From positions 1 through 64,000 of the forward strand of contig NZ_JABLSI010000024.1 of NCBI RefSeq assembly GCF_019303475.1: a stretch of DNA of 64,000 nucleotides, read 5' to 3'. Under the pieces are notes generated by a model, which saw only the letters and a list, made by a program, of their open reading frames with translations, searched no databases and was not told the origin of the DNA. Source of the DNA: Streptomyces sp. JJ38 (GTDB taxonomy: Bacteria; Actinomycetota; Actinomycetes; Streptomycetales; Streptomycetaceae). The position numbers were made by a program, and so were the translations under genes. This document shows positions 39,141-47,848 of the stretch, in pieces (within the stretch, counting starts at the first letter, position 1; each line of letters opens with the position of its first letter).

Positions 39141-40222
39141 GGATCCTCACGGGAATCGACCTTCCGTACGGCAGCCCCGGCGGCAGCGTGGAGCTTCTCC
39201 GGGACCTCTACCTCGAACCCGGCCCGCTCGTCCCGGCCGACACCTTCATGCTGGCCCCGGCAGACGGCACCGCGGTCCGGACGGACAGCCGTCTGTCCCT
39301 CCTCTCCGTGGACGGCAAGGCTCTGTCCGGCGCTGCCTTCCGCGCGTACGTCGACACCCTGAGCACGGCCATCGCCACAACGTTCGGCGACACCGGCTAC
39401 GACGTCCTTCACCTTCAGCATCTGACGTTCGGTGCCACGCCCGCGCTGGCACGCGCCTTCCCCCGAGCAGCGACCATCGCGCTCGTCCACGGAACGGATC
39501 TGCTGTTCGCCGCCGAACACCAGACCCAGGCCCGCGTGCTGCGGGAAACCGCGGCGTCAGCCGACGCCGTCGTGGTGCCCACCACCGCGATGGCGGACCG
39601 GCTGCGCCGGATCGCCCCCGTCACAACGGAGCGGATCGTCCACATCCCCTGGGGCGTACCCGATCACCTTCTCGAACAGCCACCGGCCCGATCCGGGGGG
39701 CGGCCGGACGCGCTCAGGGTCCTGTACGCCGGACGGCTGACGGCTGAGAAGGCCACGGCGGGCCTCCTCTCCGCGGTAGCCGGACTCGACGGGATCGAAC
39801 TCGGCGTGGCCGCACCACCTCACGAGTACGCGAAGCTCTCCGAACGCACGGACCTCTCTCACATCCACTACCTCGGCTGGCTCTCACGTGAGCGGCTCTG
39901 GCACGAGTTCGGCCGTCACGACCTCCTGATCGCGCCGTCGCTCAAGCTGGAGGCCTTCGGCCTCGTGACGATCGAAGCGCAGGCGTGCGGCCTGCCCGTC
40001 GCCTACCAACCGGTTCCCGGCCTGGCCGAGGTTCTGGGAGAGTCGGCGCTCCCGGTGGACTTCGCGGATCTCACGGGGCTCGCGGCCCGGCTGGAGGAAC
40101 TCCACAGGACGCGAACGCTCCTGGACGATCTGACGGCTGCCGGCCGGGTGAACTCCAGGCGCTTCCCCCTGTCCAGAACGGCCCGGGAACTCACGGAGCT
40201 GTCCTCGGAGGTGGCACGTTGA
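39137..40222 (+). CDS. GT4-family glycosyltransferase
   Basis: A 361-residue GT-B enzyme starting at GTG 39137 inside the previous stop. The N-terminal half has SPGGSVELLRDLY and VLHLQHLTFGATPAL, typical of acceptor domains; the C-terminal half has VLYAGRLTAEKATAGLL and the donor-binding block APSLKLEAFGLVTIEAQACGLP, with the EAFGLVTIEA glutamates characteristic of GT4 retaining transferases. No membrane segment is present. The companion kinase could produce the sugar phosphate and the HIT protein could act on a nucleotide product, so a nucleotide-sugar-linked pathway is suggested. Confidence 0.88.
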   Translation: MRILTGIDLPYGSPGGSVELLRDLYLEPGPLVPADTFMLAPADGTAVRTDSRLSLLSVDGKALSGAAFRAYVDTLSTAIATTFGDTGYDVLHLQHLTFGATPALARAFPRAATIALVHGTDLLFAAEHQTQARVLRETAASADAVVVPTTAMADRLRRIAPVTTERIVHIPWGVPDHLLEQPPARSGGRPDALRVLYAGRLTAEKATAGLLSAVAGLDGIELGVAAPPHEYAKLSERTDLSHIHYLGWLSRERLWHEFGRHDLLIAPSLKLEAFGLVTIEAQACGLPVAYQPVPGLAEVLGESALPVDFADLTGLAARLEELHRTRTLLDDLTAAGRVNSRRFPLSRTARELTELSSEVAR

Positions 40223-40653
40223 CCGAGCCGCCGCGCGCCGGATGCGTCTTCTGCGCCATCGTCGAACGGACACAGCCGGCTCCCATCGTCTTCGAAGACG
40301 AGCTGACCGTCGCGTTCCTCGACATCACCGCGGTCATGGACGGGCACACGCTGGTGATCCCGAAGCGACACGCCACCGACCTCTGGGACGTCGCGGTGGA
40401 GGACGCGGTAGCTGTGATGAACACGGCTCACCGCATGGCGCGGCGGATCCGGGAGGTGCTGGAGCCGGACGGACTCACGCTCTTCCAGGCCAACCGGGAA
40501 GCCGGCTGGCAGGACGTGTTCCACCTCCACCTCCACGTGGTACCCCGGCTGGCCGGAGACCATCTCCACCGGCCGTGGACGGCCGAACCGGTCGCCCTGA
40601 GCGAGCTTGAGGCGACTCGTGCTCGGCTCTCCCTGCTGCCCGGAGACGCGTAG
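40219..40653 (+). CDS. HIT-family nucleotide hydrolase/transferase
   Basis: A 144-residue protein. The start is the TTG at 40219 overlapping the glycosyltransferase stop (TTGA) with GGAGG 7 bases upstream; no ATG or GTG is suitably placed. CVFCAIVE near the N terminus resembles the zinc-binding pair of HINT-type proteins, HTLVIPKRHATDLWD is the family block, and HLHLHVVPR is the histidine triad with the central nucleophile. HIT proteins hydrolyse or transfer nucleoside monophosphates from dinucleotide, ADP-sugar or phosphoramidate substrates. It ends the ROK/Dcd/GT cassette. Confidence 0.9.
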   Translation: MTEPPRAGCVFCAIVERTQPAPIVFEDELTVAFLDITAVMDGHTLVIPKRHATDLWDVAVEDAVAVMNTAHRMARRIREVLEPDGLTLFQANREAGWQDVFHLHLHVVPRLAGDHLHRPWTAEPVALSELEATRARLSLLPGDA

Positions 40654-41022
40654 GCCCCAGCACTCCGCCGCGACAGTGCCTCCCGCCGGGCCACGCGGCG
40701 AGGGCGACCACCGCAACCGGCTCCACAGCACGTGCGGCACGGGGACCGAGCGCACCGAATCCGCCTGGACCGCCGTCACCGGGCAGTGAACCGTGAGGCC
40801 CGCGGCCAGGGGAACCTGCGGGCCACGGGGCACCCCTGGCGTCCGGTCCGGTCGCCCGGCCGGAGCACCAGGGGTGGCCCATGCGTCCGCCCCGGCCGAG
40901 GATGCCGAGCAGAGCACGGCGGTCACGCGCCTGTGCCACCGCTTCCCCCGAAGGCAGGAGCGCATGCGGGCCAAACCTCCCCTCCCCGCCGACACCGCCC
41001 ACCGGCCCGGAGCGGCGTTCCG
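40654..41022. other. 369-base gap with a long-range hairpin
   Basis: No convincing gene. GGGCACCCCTGG (40828-40839) pairs with CCAGGGGTGGCCC (40868-40880), one bulge, 28-base loop; it may terminate the cassette. The remainder shows nothing recognisable. Confidence 0.45.
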
Positions 41023-41841
41023 GTGAACCAGGGACACGCCTCGACGCCGGCCGATCCCGCCACGCTCACCGGCGGCCACGGCACGCCCCGTTCCGCAGGC
41101 CACAACGGACACAGGGTCAGCTCCGCGCACATCGTGCTGATGTCCCTGGTCGTCGTCGTGCCGATCGTCAAGGTGGCCTACACGATCGGCGGCGGCGACG
41201 CGGTCCGCGAGGCGTTCACCGGCATGGAGCTCGGCAACTGGACCGACGTCCTGATCGGCATGGTCCTCACCGATCCGCTCCTGGCGTCCGGGCTCGCCGT
41301 CGTGCTCTCGCGCCTCGTGTTCGTCCTCTTCATGGCCCGCGGCACGGTCCCGCTGAGCGGCGGACGGGGACAGGCCGCCCAGCGGAGAACCCTGACCGTC
41401 CTCGGCCCCGCGGCCGTCGCGATCGTCATCACGTCCCTGTTCGGCCCCTGGTGGGGCCTGGCCACCGGGCTCGTCGCCTACGCCCTCAACCTCGGCGTCC
41501 TGCTCGGACACCGCGTCAGACACGGCGACAGCGGCCGCCGTCCACCCACCTGGCAGCGCCGCACCGCCGCCCTCGAACACCGGGCCGTCCTCGCCCTGGC
41601 CCTCGTCGCGCTGCCCCTGCTGGCCTTCGGCTCGGCCCTCGACGGCAGGGCATGGACCACCATCGTCCAGTGCCGGGTCACCGACGGCACCCGGACCGAG
41701 AGCGACCGGCTCATCGAGCTGGGCCGCAAGGGCAACGGCGTCGTCGGCTGGAACCTGGACTCCGAGCAGGTCTCCAACGGCACCGGCTGCACCACCGAGG
41801 AAAGCCTCCACGTCCGCGACCCCTGGTGGCGCGGCGGCTGA
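41023..41841 (+). CDS. Membrane protein of unknown function
   Basis: A 272-residue protein starting at GTG 41023 (GGAG about 10 bases upstream). A polar 30-residue head precedes about five hydrophobic segments (for example IVLMSLVVVVPIV, LAVVLSRLVFVLFM, AAVAIVITSLFG, AVLALALVALPLL). The C-terminal ~75 residues are soluble, with two Cys (TIVQCRV and GTGCTTEE) that could form a disulfide outside the membrane. No family is recognised. A GC palindrome (41848-41861) follows the stop. Confidence 0.7.
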   Translation: MNQGHASTPADPATLTGGHGTPRSAGHNGHRVSSAHIVLMSLVVVVPIVKVAYTIGGGDAVREAFTGMELGNWTDVLIGMVLTDPLLASGLAVVLSRLVFVLFMARGTVPLSGGRGQAAQRRTLTVLGPAAVAIVITSLFGPWWGLATGLVAYALNLGVLLGHRVRHGDSGRRPPTWQRRTAALEHRAVLALALVALPLLAFGSALDGRAWTTIVQCRVTDGTRTESDRLIELGRKGNGVVGWNLDSEQVSNGTGCTTEESLHVRDPWWRGG

Positions 41842-41918
41842 ACGCCCCCGCCGCGCGGCGGTCAGAGTACGGCTTCGGCCGAGCCCGACTGCCCAGGACC
41901 CGGCGTTAGGGTGCACGA

Positions 41919-42185
41919 GTGCTCCGTGCCATTGCCCTCGACGTCGGCGAGACCATCGTCCGCGATGACCGCACCTGGGCCTCGTGGGCCGACTGGCTCG
42001 ACGTCCCCCGGCATACCCTCGCCGCCCACGGCGGCAGTCCGCCAGGAGCCACGGGGGCGCTGTGCTGCGCCGTCTGGCGCACACGGCGCCGGCGGCCGTC
42101 CCGTCGTCCCGTCGACGACTCGGCCGCTCAGGAGCCGCGGAGGTCCGCCAGAGCGTCCTCCACCGCGCGGTGGAAGGTGGGGTAG
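41919..42185 (+). pseudogene. Truncated HAD-family hydrolase remnant
   Basis: From GTG 41919 the first ~38 codons read LRAIALDVGETIVRDD and WASWADWLDVPRHTL, the start of Streptomyces HAD hydrolases with the nucleophile Asp in DVGET. After about codon 40 the frame turns into Arg-rich sequence with no HAD cap or core motifs, then runs into the 3' end of the convergent flavoprotein gene at 42128. Full HAD proteins of this type are 200 or more residues, so this is a deletion remnant. Confidence 0.7.
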
Positions 42186-43492
42186 GCGTAGATCATGTGC
42201 CGCAGCCGCTCGGTGGGCACCTCGGCCTGGACGGCGACCTGGAGGCCGTAGAGCACCTCGCCCCCGTCGGGCCCGGCGGAGGTTGCGCCCACCAACACCC
42301 CGCGGTCGGCGTCCTCCACCAGCTTGATCAGACCCTCGTTGCCCGCCTTGTGGATCCAGCCCCGGGCCGAGGAGGGCACCTGGGCGACCCCGGTACGTAC
42401 CCGCAGCCCCTCGTCGCGGGCGCGCTGCTCGGTCAGTCCGACCGAGCCGACCTCCGGGTCGGTGAAGGTGACCCGGGGCAGCGCACGGTAGTCCGCCTCC
42501 GGGCCCGGTTCACCGAGGATGTCCCGGGCCACGATCTCGGCCTGGTACATCGCCACGTGGGTGAACAGCCCCTTGGCCGTCACGTCGCCCACGCCCCAGA
42601 CGCCCGGCGCCGCGCGCAGCCGCCCGTCGACGTCCAGCGCCCGGGCCTCGGGGTCGAGGCCCACGCTCTCCAGGCCCAGCCCGGTCAGGACGGGCCGCCG
42701 CCCGGTGGCGACCAGCAGCCGCCGCGCGGACACCTCGTCCCCGCCCTCCAGGCCGAGGAGGAACACGTCGTCCGTGTGCCGGACGCCGGTGGCCTTCGCG
42801 CCGGTGCGGACCACCACGCCCTCGGCGCCCAGCACCCCGGCGAGCAGCCCACCGACCTCGGGCTCCTCGGCGGGCGCGAGCCGGTCCATCGCCTCCACGA
42901 CGGTGACCTCGGAGCCGAAGCGGGCGAACACCTGCGCCAGTTCCAGCCCGACGGCCCCGCCGCCCAGCACGATCAGGGACTCTGGGGCCTCCTCCGCCGC
43001 GACCGCGTCCCGGTTCGTCCAGTACGGCACCTCGTCCAGCCCGGGGATCGGCGGCGGCTGCGGACGGCTCCCGGTGGCGAGGACCACCCCGGTCCGGACT
43101 GCGAACTCCTCCCCGTTCACCTCCACCCGCCCGGGCCCCGCCAGCCGTCCCCTCCCCCGGACAAAGCTGCCGCCCTTGCCGGTGAACCGGTCGACGGCAA
43201 TCTGGTCGTCCCAGTCCGCGGTGGCCTCCTCGCGGATGCGGGCGGCCACCGGTCCGAAGTCGGCGTCCACGCTGGAGCGCCCGGCCATCCCGGGCACCCG
43301 CCGCGCCTCCGCCAGCAGGTCCGCGCCCCGGACCATCATCTTGCTGGGGATGCAGGCCCAGTACGGGCACTCCCCGCCCACCAGCTCGGCCTCGACGCCG
43401 ACCACGTCCAGCCCCGCCTCGGCCAGCCGCCCGGCGACGTGCTCGCCGCCGACGCCCATCCCGAGCACCACGACATCCGTCTCGCGCGCCAT
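42128..43492 (-). CDS. Pyridine nucleotide-disulfide oxidoreductase (class I flavoprotein reductase)
   Basis: A 454-residue protein; ATG 43492 has GGAGG 7 bases upstream, and a 24-residue upstream extension is not conserved in character. FAD motif VVLGMGVGGEHVAGRLAE, the redox disulfide in GGECPYWACIPSK (CxxxxC), the NAD(P) motif VLGGGAVGLELAQ and the second FAD block GVWGVGDVTAKGLFTHVA are all present. The C-terminal dimerisation domain has YAYPTFHRAVEDAL, where lipoamide dehydrogenases have HPTxxE, so the active-site His-Glu pair is not canonical. It is therefore a reductase related to mercuric reductase and lipoamide dehydrogenase, substrate unknown. Confidence 0.87.
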   Translation of the reverse strand: MARETDVVVLGMGVGGEHVAGRLAEAGLDVVGVEAELVGGECPYWACIPSKMMVRGADLLAEARRVPGMAGRSSVDADFGPVAARIREEATADWDDQIAVDRFTGKGGSFVRGRGRLAGPGRVEVNGEEFAVRTGVVLATGSRPQPPPIPGLDEVPYWTNRDAVAAEEAPESLIVLGGGAVGLELAQVFARFGSEVTVVEAMDRLAPAEEPEVGGLLAGVLGAEGVVVRTGAKATGVRHTDDVFLLGLEGGDEVSARRLLVATGRRPVLTGLGLESVGLDPEARALDVDGRLRAAPGVWGVGDVTAKGLFTHVAMYQAEIVARDILGEPGPEADYRALPRVTFTDPEVGSVGLTEQRARDEGLRVRTGVAQVPSSARGWIHKAGNEGLIKLVEDADRGVLVGATSAGPDGGEVLYGLQVAVQAEVPTERLRHMIYAYPTFHRAVEDALADLRGS

Positions 43493-43606
43493 TCCACGGC
43501 CTCCGTCCGCTCGTCTCCCGGGGTCCCTCCGGTCCGTACCCCGTGGGCGGTCCGGACCCCGCATCGGCTCCGCCGGACGAGTTGACGACCGACAGGCGCC
43601 GTGTGG

Positions 43607-44161
43607 TCAGACCCGGCGGTGGCGCCGCACCGCCTGATAGCCGTTCCAGAGCAGCATGCCGAGCGGGATGCCTCCGAGCGTCATGACGGCGATGGCGATG
43701 AAGACGTTCTGCACGCGCTCGCTGTCCGCGTCGGACGCGTCGGCCTCGCCGACGACCCGACCGTCGATGAGAACGTTGCACCGCACCGTCTCCGAGGGCA
43801 CGCAGTCCGGCTCGGTCTGCCCCAGCAGGTTCACGCCGAAGCCGACCACCGCCGCCGCCGCGACGGTGCCGAGAATCCACCCGACGACCATGGCCGACCG
43901 TTTCAGCCCATGCCGTCCGCGCAGCACCGGGCCCACCACCTCGAACAGCCACTGGCCGAGAACGACGACGGGAAAGAGGAGCAGGGGGCGCCAGTCCATG
44001 AGCGCGAGGCACGCCGGCGCCCCGATCATCAGCGTGGCCAGCCCGGCACAGCCGAGGTTCTCCTTGGCCCGCGCCCACCCCGTCTTCCGTTCCGGCCCGG
44101 ATCCGGGCCCCGGTACCCGACCGCCGTCCCCGGACGCCCCTGCCCCCGCCCGTGCAGCCAC
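43607..44161 (-). CDS. Membrane protein of unknown function
   Basis: A 184-residue protein. GTG 44161 is chosen for the GGGGAGGG just upstream. A basic, Gly/Pro-rich head (~25 residues) is followed by about four hydrophobic segments (LATLMIGAPACLALM, LLLFPVVVLGQWLF, VVGWILGTVAAAAVVGFGV, VFIAIAVMTLGGIPLGML). A loop between segments three and four has two Cys (PDCVPSETVRCNV), likely extracytoplasmic. No family is recognised. Confidence 0.65.
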   Translation of the reverse strand: MAARAGAGASGDGGRVPGPGSGPERKTGWARAKENLGCAGLATLMIGAPACLALMDWRPLLLFPVVVLGQWLFEVVGPVLRGRHGLKRSAMVVGWILGTVAAAAVVGFGVNLLGQTEPDCVPSETVRCNVLIDGRVVGEADASDADSERVQNVFIAIAVMTLGGIPLGMLLWNGYQAVRRHRRV

Positions 44162-44391
44162 GAGCCCTCCCCTCGCCGCCAACCACACTGGCGGCACAGG
44201 GTAGTTGCCGGGCCGGGGGCTCCCCAACACCCGCTCGGGCATCAGGTAGACGATGAGACATCTTCTCGCGGTCTATGGATATTCATCCGCTCAACGGATC
44301 TTCCTAGAGTCGAAGACGTCAACGACCCCCGGTGTGGGGCCCGGAGACTCCGTGGAACCCAACCCGTCAGACCTCCTGAGGAGACGTCGTC

Positions 44392-45318
44392 ATGCGTGCT
44401 GTTGTGCAGAAGTCCTTCGGCGGACCGGAAGTCCTTCAGGTCGCCGAGGCCGACAAGCCCGCCCCGCTGGGCGGCGAGGTGCTCGTGCGCGTCCACGCCG
44501 CCGGGGTGAATCCGGTCGACCTGGCCGTGCGCGCCGGAGTGCTTCCCCTGCTGGGCGAGCCGCCGTTCGGCGTGGGCTGGGACATCTCCGGCGTGGTCGA
44601 AGCCGTCGGCCCGGGTGCCCGGTTCCGTCCCGGGGACGAGGTGTTCGGCATGCCCTTCTTCCCGCGTGCCGCCACCGCCTACGCCGACTACGTCGCCGTC
44701 CCCTCCCGCCAGGTCGCCCGCAAGCCCGCCTCGCTCGACCACGTGGCCGCCGCCTCGGTGCCGCTGGCCGCCCTCACCGCCTGGCAGGGCCTGGTCGACG
44801 CGGCGGCCCTGGGCGAGGGGCAGCGCGTCCTCATCCACCGCGCGGCGGGCGGCGTCGGCCACTTCGCCATCCAGATCGCCAAGGCCCACGGCGCCCACGT
44901 CATCGCGCTGACCAGCGCCGCCAACGCGGACTTCGTCCGGGAGCTGGGCGCCGACGAAGTCATCGACTACCGCACCACCGACTTCACCGAAGCGGTCTCC
45001 GGCCTCGACGCCGTCCTCGACTCCAACTCCGAGGGCGAGCGCTCGCTGAGTGTCCTCAGGCCGGGCGGGACGCTCGTCAGCATCATGGAGCACTGGAACA
45101 CCGAGCTGGCCGCGCGCGTCGAGGCCGAGGGGCGCCGGTTCGCCGGAATCAGCGTCGAGCCGGACTACGCCTCCCTGGAGGCGATCGCCGCCCTGATCGA
45201 CAAGGGCCTCGTCCGCCCCCACGTCTCGGAGACCGTACCGCTGGAGGAGGCCGCCCGGGCCCACGAGCTGGTCGGCTCCGGCCGCACCCGCGGCAAGGTG
45301 GTCCTGACCGTGGCGTGA
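44392..45318 (+). CDS. NADP-dependent quinone-oxidoreductase-like MDR protein
   Basis: A 308-residue zinc-independent medium-chain dehydrogenase/reductase with GAGGAG upstream of ATG 44392. VVQKSFGGPEVLQV and VHAAGVNPVDLAVRAG are the N-terminal family words; the Rossmann motif is IHRAAGGVGHFAIQIA, and VRPHVSETVPLEEAARAHEL closes the chain. Zinc-ligand cysteines are absent. Such enzymes reduce quinones or enones with NADPH. An AraC regulator lies 0.5 kb downstream, a frequent genomic partner. Confidence 0.9.
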   Translation: MRAVVQKSFGGPEVLQVAEADKPAPLGGEVLVRVHAAGVNPVDLAVRAGVLPLLGEPPFGVGWDISGVVEAVGPGARFRPGDEVFGMPFFPRAATAYADYVAVPSRQVARKPASLDHVAAASVPLAALTAWQGLVDAAALGEGQRVLIHRAAGGVGHFAIQIAKAHGAHVIALTSAANADFVRELGADEVIDYRTTDFTEAVSGLDAVLDSNSEGERSLSVLRPGGTLVSIMEHWNTELAARVEAEGRRFAGISVEPDYASLEAIAALIDKGLVRPHVSETVPLEEAARAHELVGSGRTRGKVVLTVA

Positions 45319-45319
45319 C

Positions 45320-45335
45320 GGCTCCCGAGGGAGCC
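45320..45335. terminator. Short hairpin between MDR and GNAT genes
   Basis: GGCTCCC and GGGAGCC form a 7-bp stem with a 2-base centre immediately after the MDR stop, between convergent genes. Confidence 0.4.
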
Positions 45336-45358
45336 CTGGCGGGCCCGGCGGAGGCCAG

Positions 45359-45757
45359 TCAGAGGGCGATGAGGCCGGCGGCGGTCGGCCGGAAGCCGCA
45401 GGCGTCGAGGTAGAACGGCGTCAGGTGTTCCTCGAAGTCGACGTGCAGCCACGTGCATCCGGCTGCCCGGGCCTGCCGGGCGGCCTCGGCGACCAGCCCG
45501 GCTCCGATCCCCAAGCGGCGGTGGCCCTGCGCGACCACCGTGTCCAGCACGAACGCGTGGGCGCCACCGTCCCAGGCGACGTTCACGAAACCGAGGAGGT
45601 CCTCGCCGTCACGGCGGGCGCACACCCAGCCCAGGCTGTGACGGTGCACCCGATCCCGCCAGTCGACGCCTTGGGAGGGGTGGCCGAAGCCCGCCGCGTG
45701 CAGCGCGTTGACGGCGGCGTTGTCGAAGTCGCCGCGCCACGTGTAGGTGATCTTCAT
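45359..45757 (-). CDS. GNAT-family N-acetyltransferase
   Basis: A 132-residue protein. The acetyl-CoA pyrophosphate loop is VVAQGHRRLGIGAGLV (Q/RxxGxG/A pattern), preceded by the beta-4 strand HAFVLDTVV and followed by LHVDFEEHLTPFYLDACGF, the usual C-terminal GNAT signature. No ribosome site is obvious and the start is divergent from the AraC gene with 77 bases between them. The substrate is unknown. Confidence 0.85.
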   Translation of the reverse strand: MKITYTWRGDFDNAAVNALHAAGFGHPSQGVDWRDRVHRHSLGWVCARRDGEDLLGFVNVAWDGGAHAFVLDTVVAQGHRRLGIGAGLVAEAARQARAAGCTWLHVDFEEHLTPFYLDACGFRPTAAGLIAL

Positions 45758-45834
45758 GACGGGAGCGTAGCCAGGCGTGTCCTATCGTGGCGCCTGCGCC
45801 GACGAAGGGCGGCGGGGGCGAAGGGGGCGGACGG

Positions 45835-46929
45835 GTGGACATCCTGACCGAGGCACTGGGGTCGATGCGAACGGGGTCGCCCGCCGCCGTCCGGACGATG
45901 GGCCACGCCCCCTGGGGGCTCCGGCTTCCCCCGGTGATCGGCGCGGGATTCCACGTCGTCCTGTCGGGAGCCTGCTGGCTGGTACCCGTGCACGGCCCAC
46001 GCCGTTCCGACGCCATCCGCCTCGACACCGGCGACGTCGTCTTCCTGCGCGACGGCCGCGCTCACATCCTGGCCGACCAGCCCGGTACCCCGCCCCAGGA
46101 CGAACAGGACTGCCGGTTCACTCCCGGCTCGCCGCTCGGCACGGTCACCGTCGGCGGCGAGGGCCCGCGCACCAGCCTGCTGTGCGGCAGCTACCACCTC
46201 GACCAGGCCCGCCCGCACCCGCTCGTGCGCCAACTCCCCGAACTCGTCCACCTCTCCACCGCGGACGGCGGCCACGCCGACCTCGCCGCCGCCGTCGGCC
46301 TGCTGCGCGCCGAGCTGGACCGGTCGCGCATCGGGGCGGCCGGGATCGTCCCGGCCCTGATCGACTCGCTGCTCCTGTACATCCTGCGGGCCTGGTACGA
46401 GGGCCAGCCGCCCGAGTCCGCCGAGGGCTGGACCGCCGCCCTGCGGGACGCGGCCATCGCCCCGGCGCTCGCCGCGCTCCACGCGGACCCAGCGGCCGCG
46501 TGGACCGTGGAGGAGCTGGCCGCCCGGGTGGGCCTGTCCCGCGCCGGCTTCGCCCGCCGCTTCACCGCCCTCGTCGGCGAGCCGCCCATGGCGTACCTGA
46601 CGCGCTGGCGCATGACCCGCGCCGCGCAGCTTCTCCGCGAGTCCCCGGCCCCGCTGTCCACCATCGCCGCCCGCATCGGCTACGGCTCCGAGTACGCCTT
46701 CGCCAAGGCCTTCAAGCGCGAGCACGGCCAACCCCCCGGCGCCTACCGCCGCGCGGCACGCGGCAGCGTCACGCGGCACGGCAGCCCGACCCCCCAGGCA
46801 CCGGCGACCGGCGCGGCCTTCCGCCCGCAGCCGACCACCCCGGTCGGAAACACCGGCCTGCCAGAACTCGACCTACCCGACCTCACCAACGAGGAGATCG
46901 GCGAGACGCTCAGGGGAATGGGAGCGTAG
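45835..46929 (+). CDS. AraC-family transcriptional regulator with cupin sensor
   Basis: A 364-residue protein; GTG 45835 has AAGGGGG just upstream, while a longer in-frame start adds a Gly-rich stretch. The N-terminal ~175 residues form a cupin_6-type sensor (FHVVLSGACWLVP, DTGDVVFLRDGRAHIL). The C-terminal HTH_18 region (about 205-305) contains VEELAARVGLSRAGFARRF and IAARIGYGSEYAFAKAFKRE, the two DNA-binding helices. It probably controls the adjacent MDR oxidoreductase in response to a small electrophile, as for similar pairs; that is inference. A ~55-residue tail follows. Confidence 0.88.
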   Translation: MDILTEALGSMRTGSPAAVRTMGHAPWGLRLPPVIGAGFHVVLSGACWLVPVHGPRRSDAIRLDTGDVVFLRDGRAHILADQPGTPPQDEQDCRFTPGSPLGTVTVGGEGPRTSLLCGSYHLDQARPHPLVRQLPELVHLSTADGGHADLAAAVGLLRAELDRSRIGAAGIVPALIDSLLLYILRAWYEGQPPESAEGWTAALRDAAIAPALAALHADPAAAWTVEELAARVGLSRAGFARRFTALVGEPPMAYLTRWRMTRAAQLLRESPAPLSTIAARIGYGSEYAFAKAFKREHGQPPGAYRRAARGSVTRHGSPTPQAPATGAAFRPQPTTPVGNTGLPELDLPDLTNEEIGETLRGMGA

Positions 46930-47060
46930 ACGCCTCACACACATCCACGTGGCCGCGGTATCCCCCGACCTCGCGCCTCCACCCTCAGCTCCACCGCAGA
47001 GCTGGGAGTAGGTAGGTTCCCCTGCGAAACGTGGGGCTCACAGCAAGATGAAGGGGTGTC

Positions 47061-47717
47061 ATGATGCCCGGTGAGACAGTGCAGGTGGCCCTTGTCGACG
47101 CGCACCCCGTGGTACTCGCGGGCATCGAGACCTGGTACGCGGCCTCCGGGAAGCCGATTACGGTGTGCGCCAAGGGCGACGACGTATCGGTGGCCCTGGC
47201 GGGGCCGGGCCGCGCGGCAGACGTCGTTGTACTCGACCTCCACCTCTCCCCAGGGCGTTTCGCCTACGAGGAGTTGAAGACCCTGGTCGCTCAGCAGCGC
47301 CAAGTGGTCGTTTACGCCCCGCAGGACAGTCAGACTGCGGCACAAACCAGCCTCGACCTCGGCGCGTTCACCTTCCTCACCAAGGCCGAGGGAGAACGCC
47401 ACCTGGTCTCTGCCACCCTCGCGGCGGCCGGGGGCGCCCCCTACACCTCACCGGCTCTTGCCGCCACACTCGGCGGCGACTTCCCCCCAAGGCGACCGAT
47501 GCTCGCGCCCCGCGAGGCGGAAGTCCTCCTGGAATGGTTCCAGTCCGACTCGAAGGCCGAGGTGGCGGCCAGCCTCGGCATATCCGTACGTACGGTCAAC
47601 ACGTACCTGGACCGCATCCGCGTCAAGTACGGCGATGCGGGCCGCCCCGCCCGCACCAAGGCCCACCTCGTAGCCCGTGCCGTCCAGGACGGCTTGGTAG
47701 CGCTCGACGATCTCTGA
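47061..47717 (+). CDS. LuxR-type orphan response regulator with atypical receiver
   Basis: A 218-residue protein starting at ATG 47061 (AAGGGG upstream). The receiver has the phospho-acceptor strand VVVLDLHLS and the conserved Lys in FLTKAEG, but the N-terminal acidic pair reads DAH instead of DDH, and the switch Thr/Ser position falls in VVVYAPQ. The C-terminal NarL/LuxR helix-turn-helix includes LAPREAEVL and LGISVRTVNTYLDRIRVKYG. No histidine kinase is adjacent. The missing acidic residue weakens Mg binding, so phosphorylation-independent control is plausible, as for BldM/WhiI-like regulators. Confidence 0.85.
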   Translation: MMPGETVQVALVDAHPVVLAGIETWYAASGKPITVCAKGDDVSVALAGPGRAADVVVLDLHLSPGRFAYEELKTLVAQQRQVVVYAPQDSQTAAQTSLDLGAFTFLTKAEGERHLVSATLAAAGGAPYTSPALAATLGGDFPPRRPMLAPREAEVLLEWFQSDSKAEVAASLGISVRTVNTYLDRIRVKYGDAGRPARTKAHLVARAVQDGLVALDDL

Positions 47718-47766
47718 TTTGATCCCGTGAGATTTGCGTCAGGAATCGCGCACCATTGCGGAGAAT

Positions 47767-47803
47767 ACATGGAAGCCCTACCGAATCGGCAGGGCTTCCA
47801 TGT
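47767..47803. terminator. Strong hairpin between the response regulator and the toxin locus
   Basis: A perfect 13-bp stem (ACATGGAAGCCCT / AGGGCTTCCATGT) with an 11-base loop lies between convergent genes. Confidence 0.75.
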
Positions 47804-47848
47804 GCGCGAAAACGAGACGCCGCAATAACTGACTTAACTTGCGGTCAA

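Noticed and set aside
40475..41002. Minus-strand gene in the gap after the HIT gene
   Set aside because: Its product is Gly/Arg/Pro-rich, overlaps the 3' end of the HIT gene antisense and has no recognisable domain.
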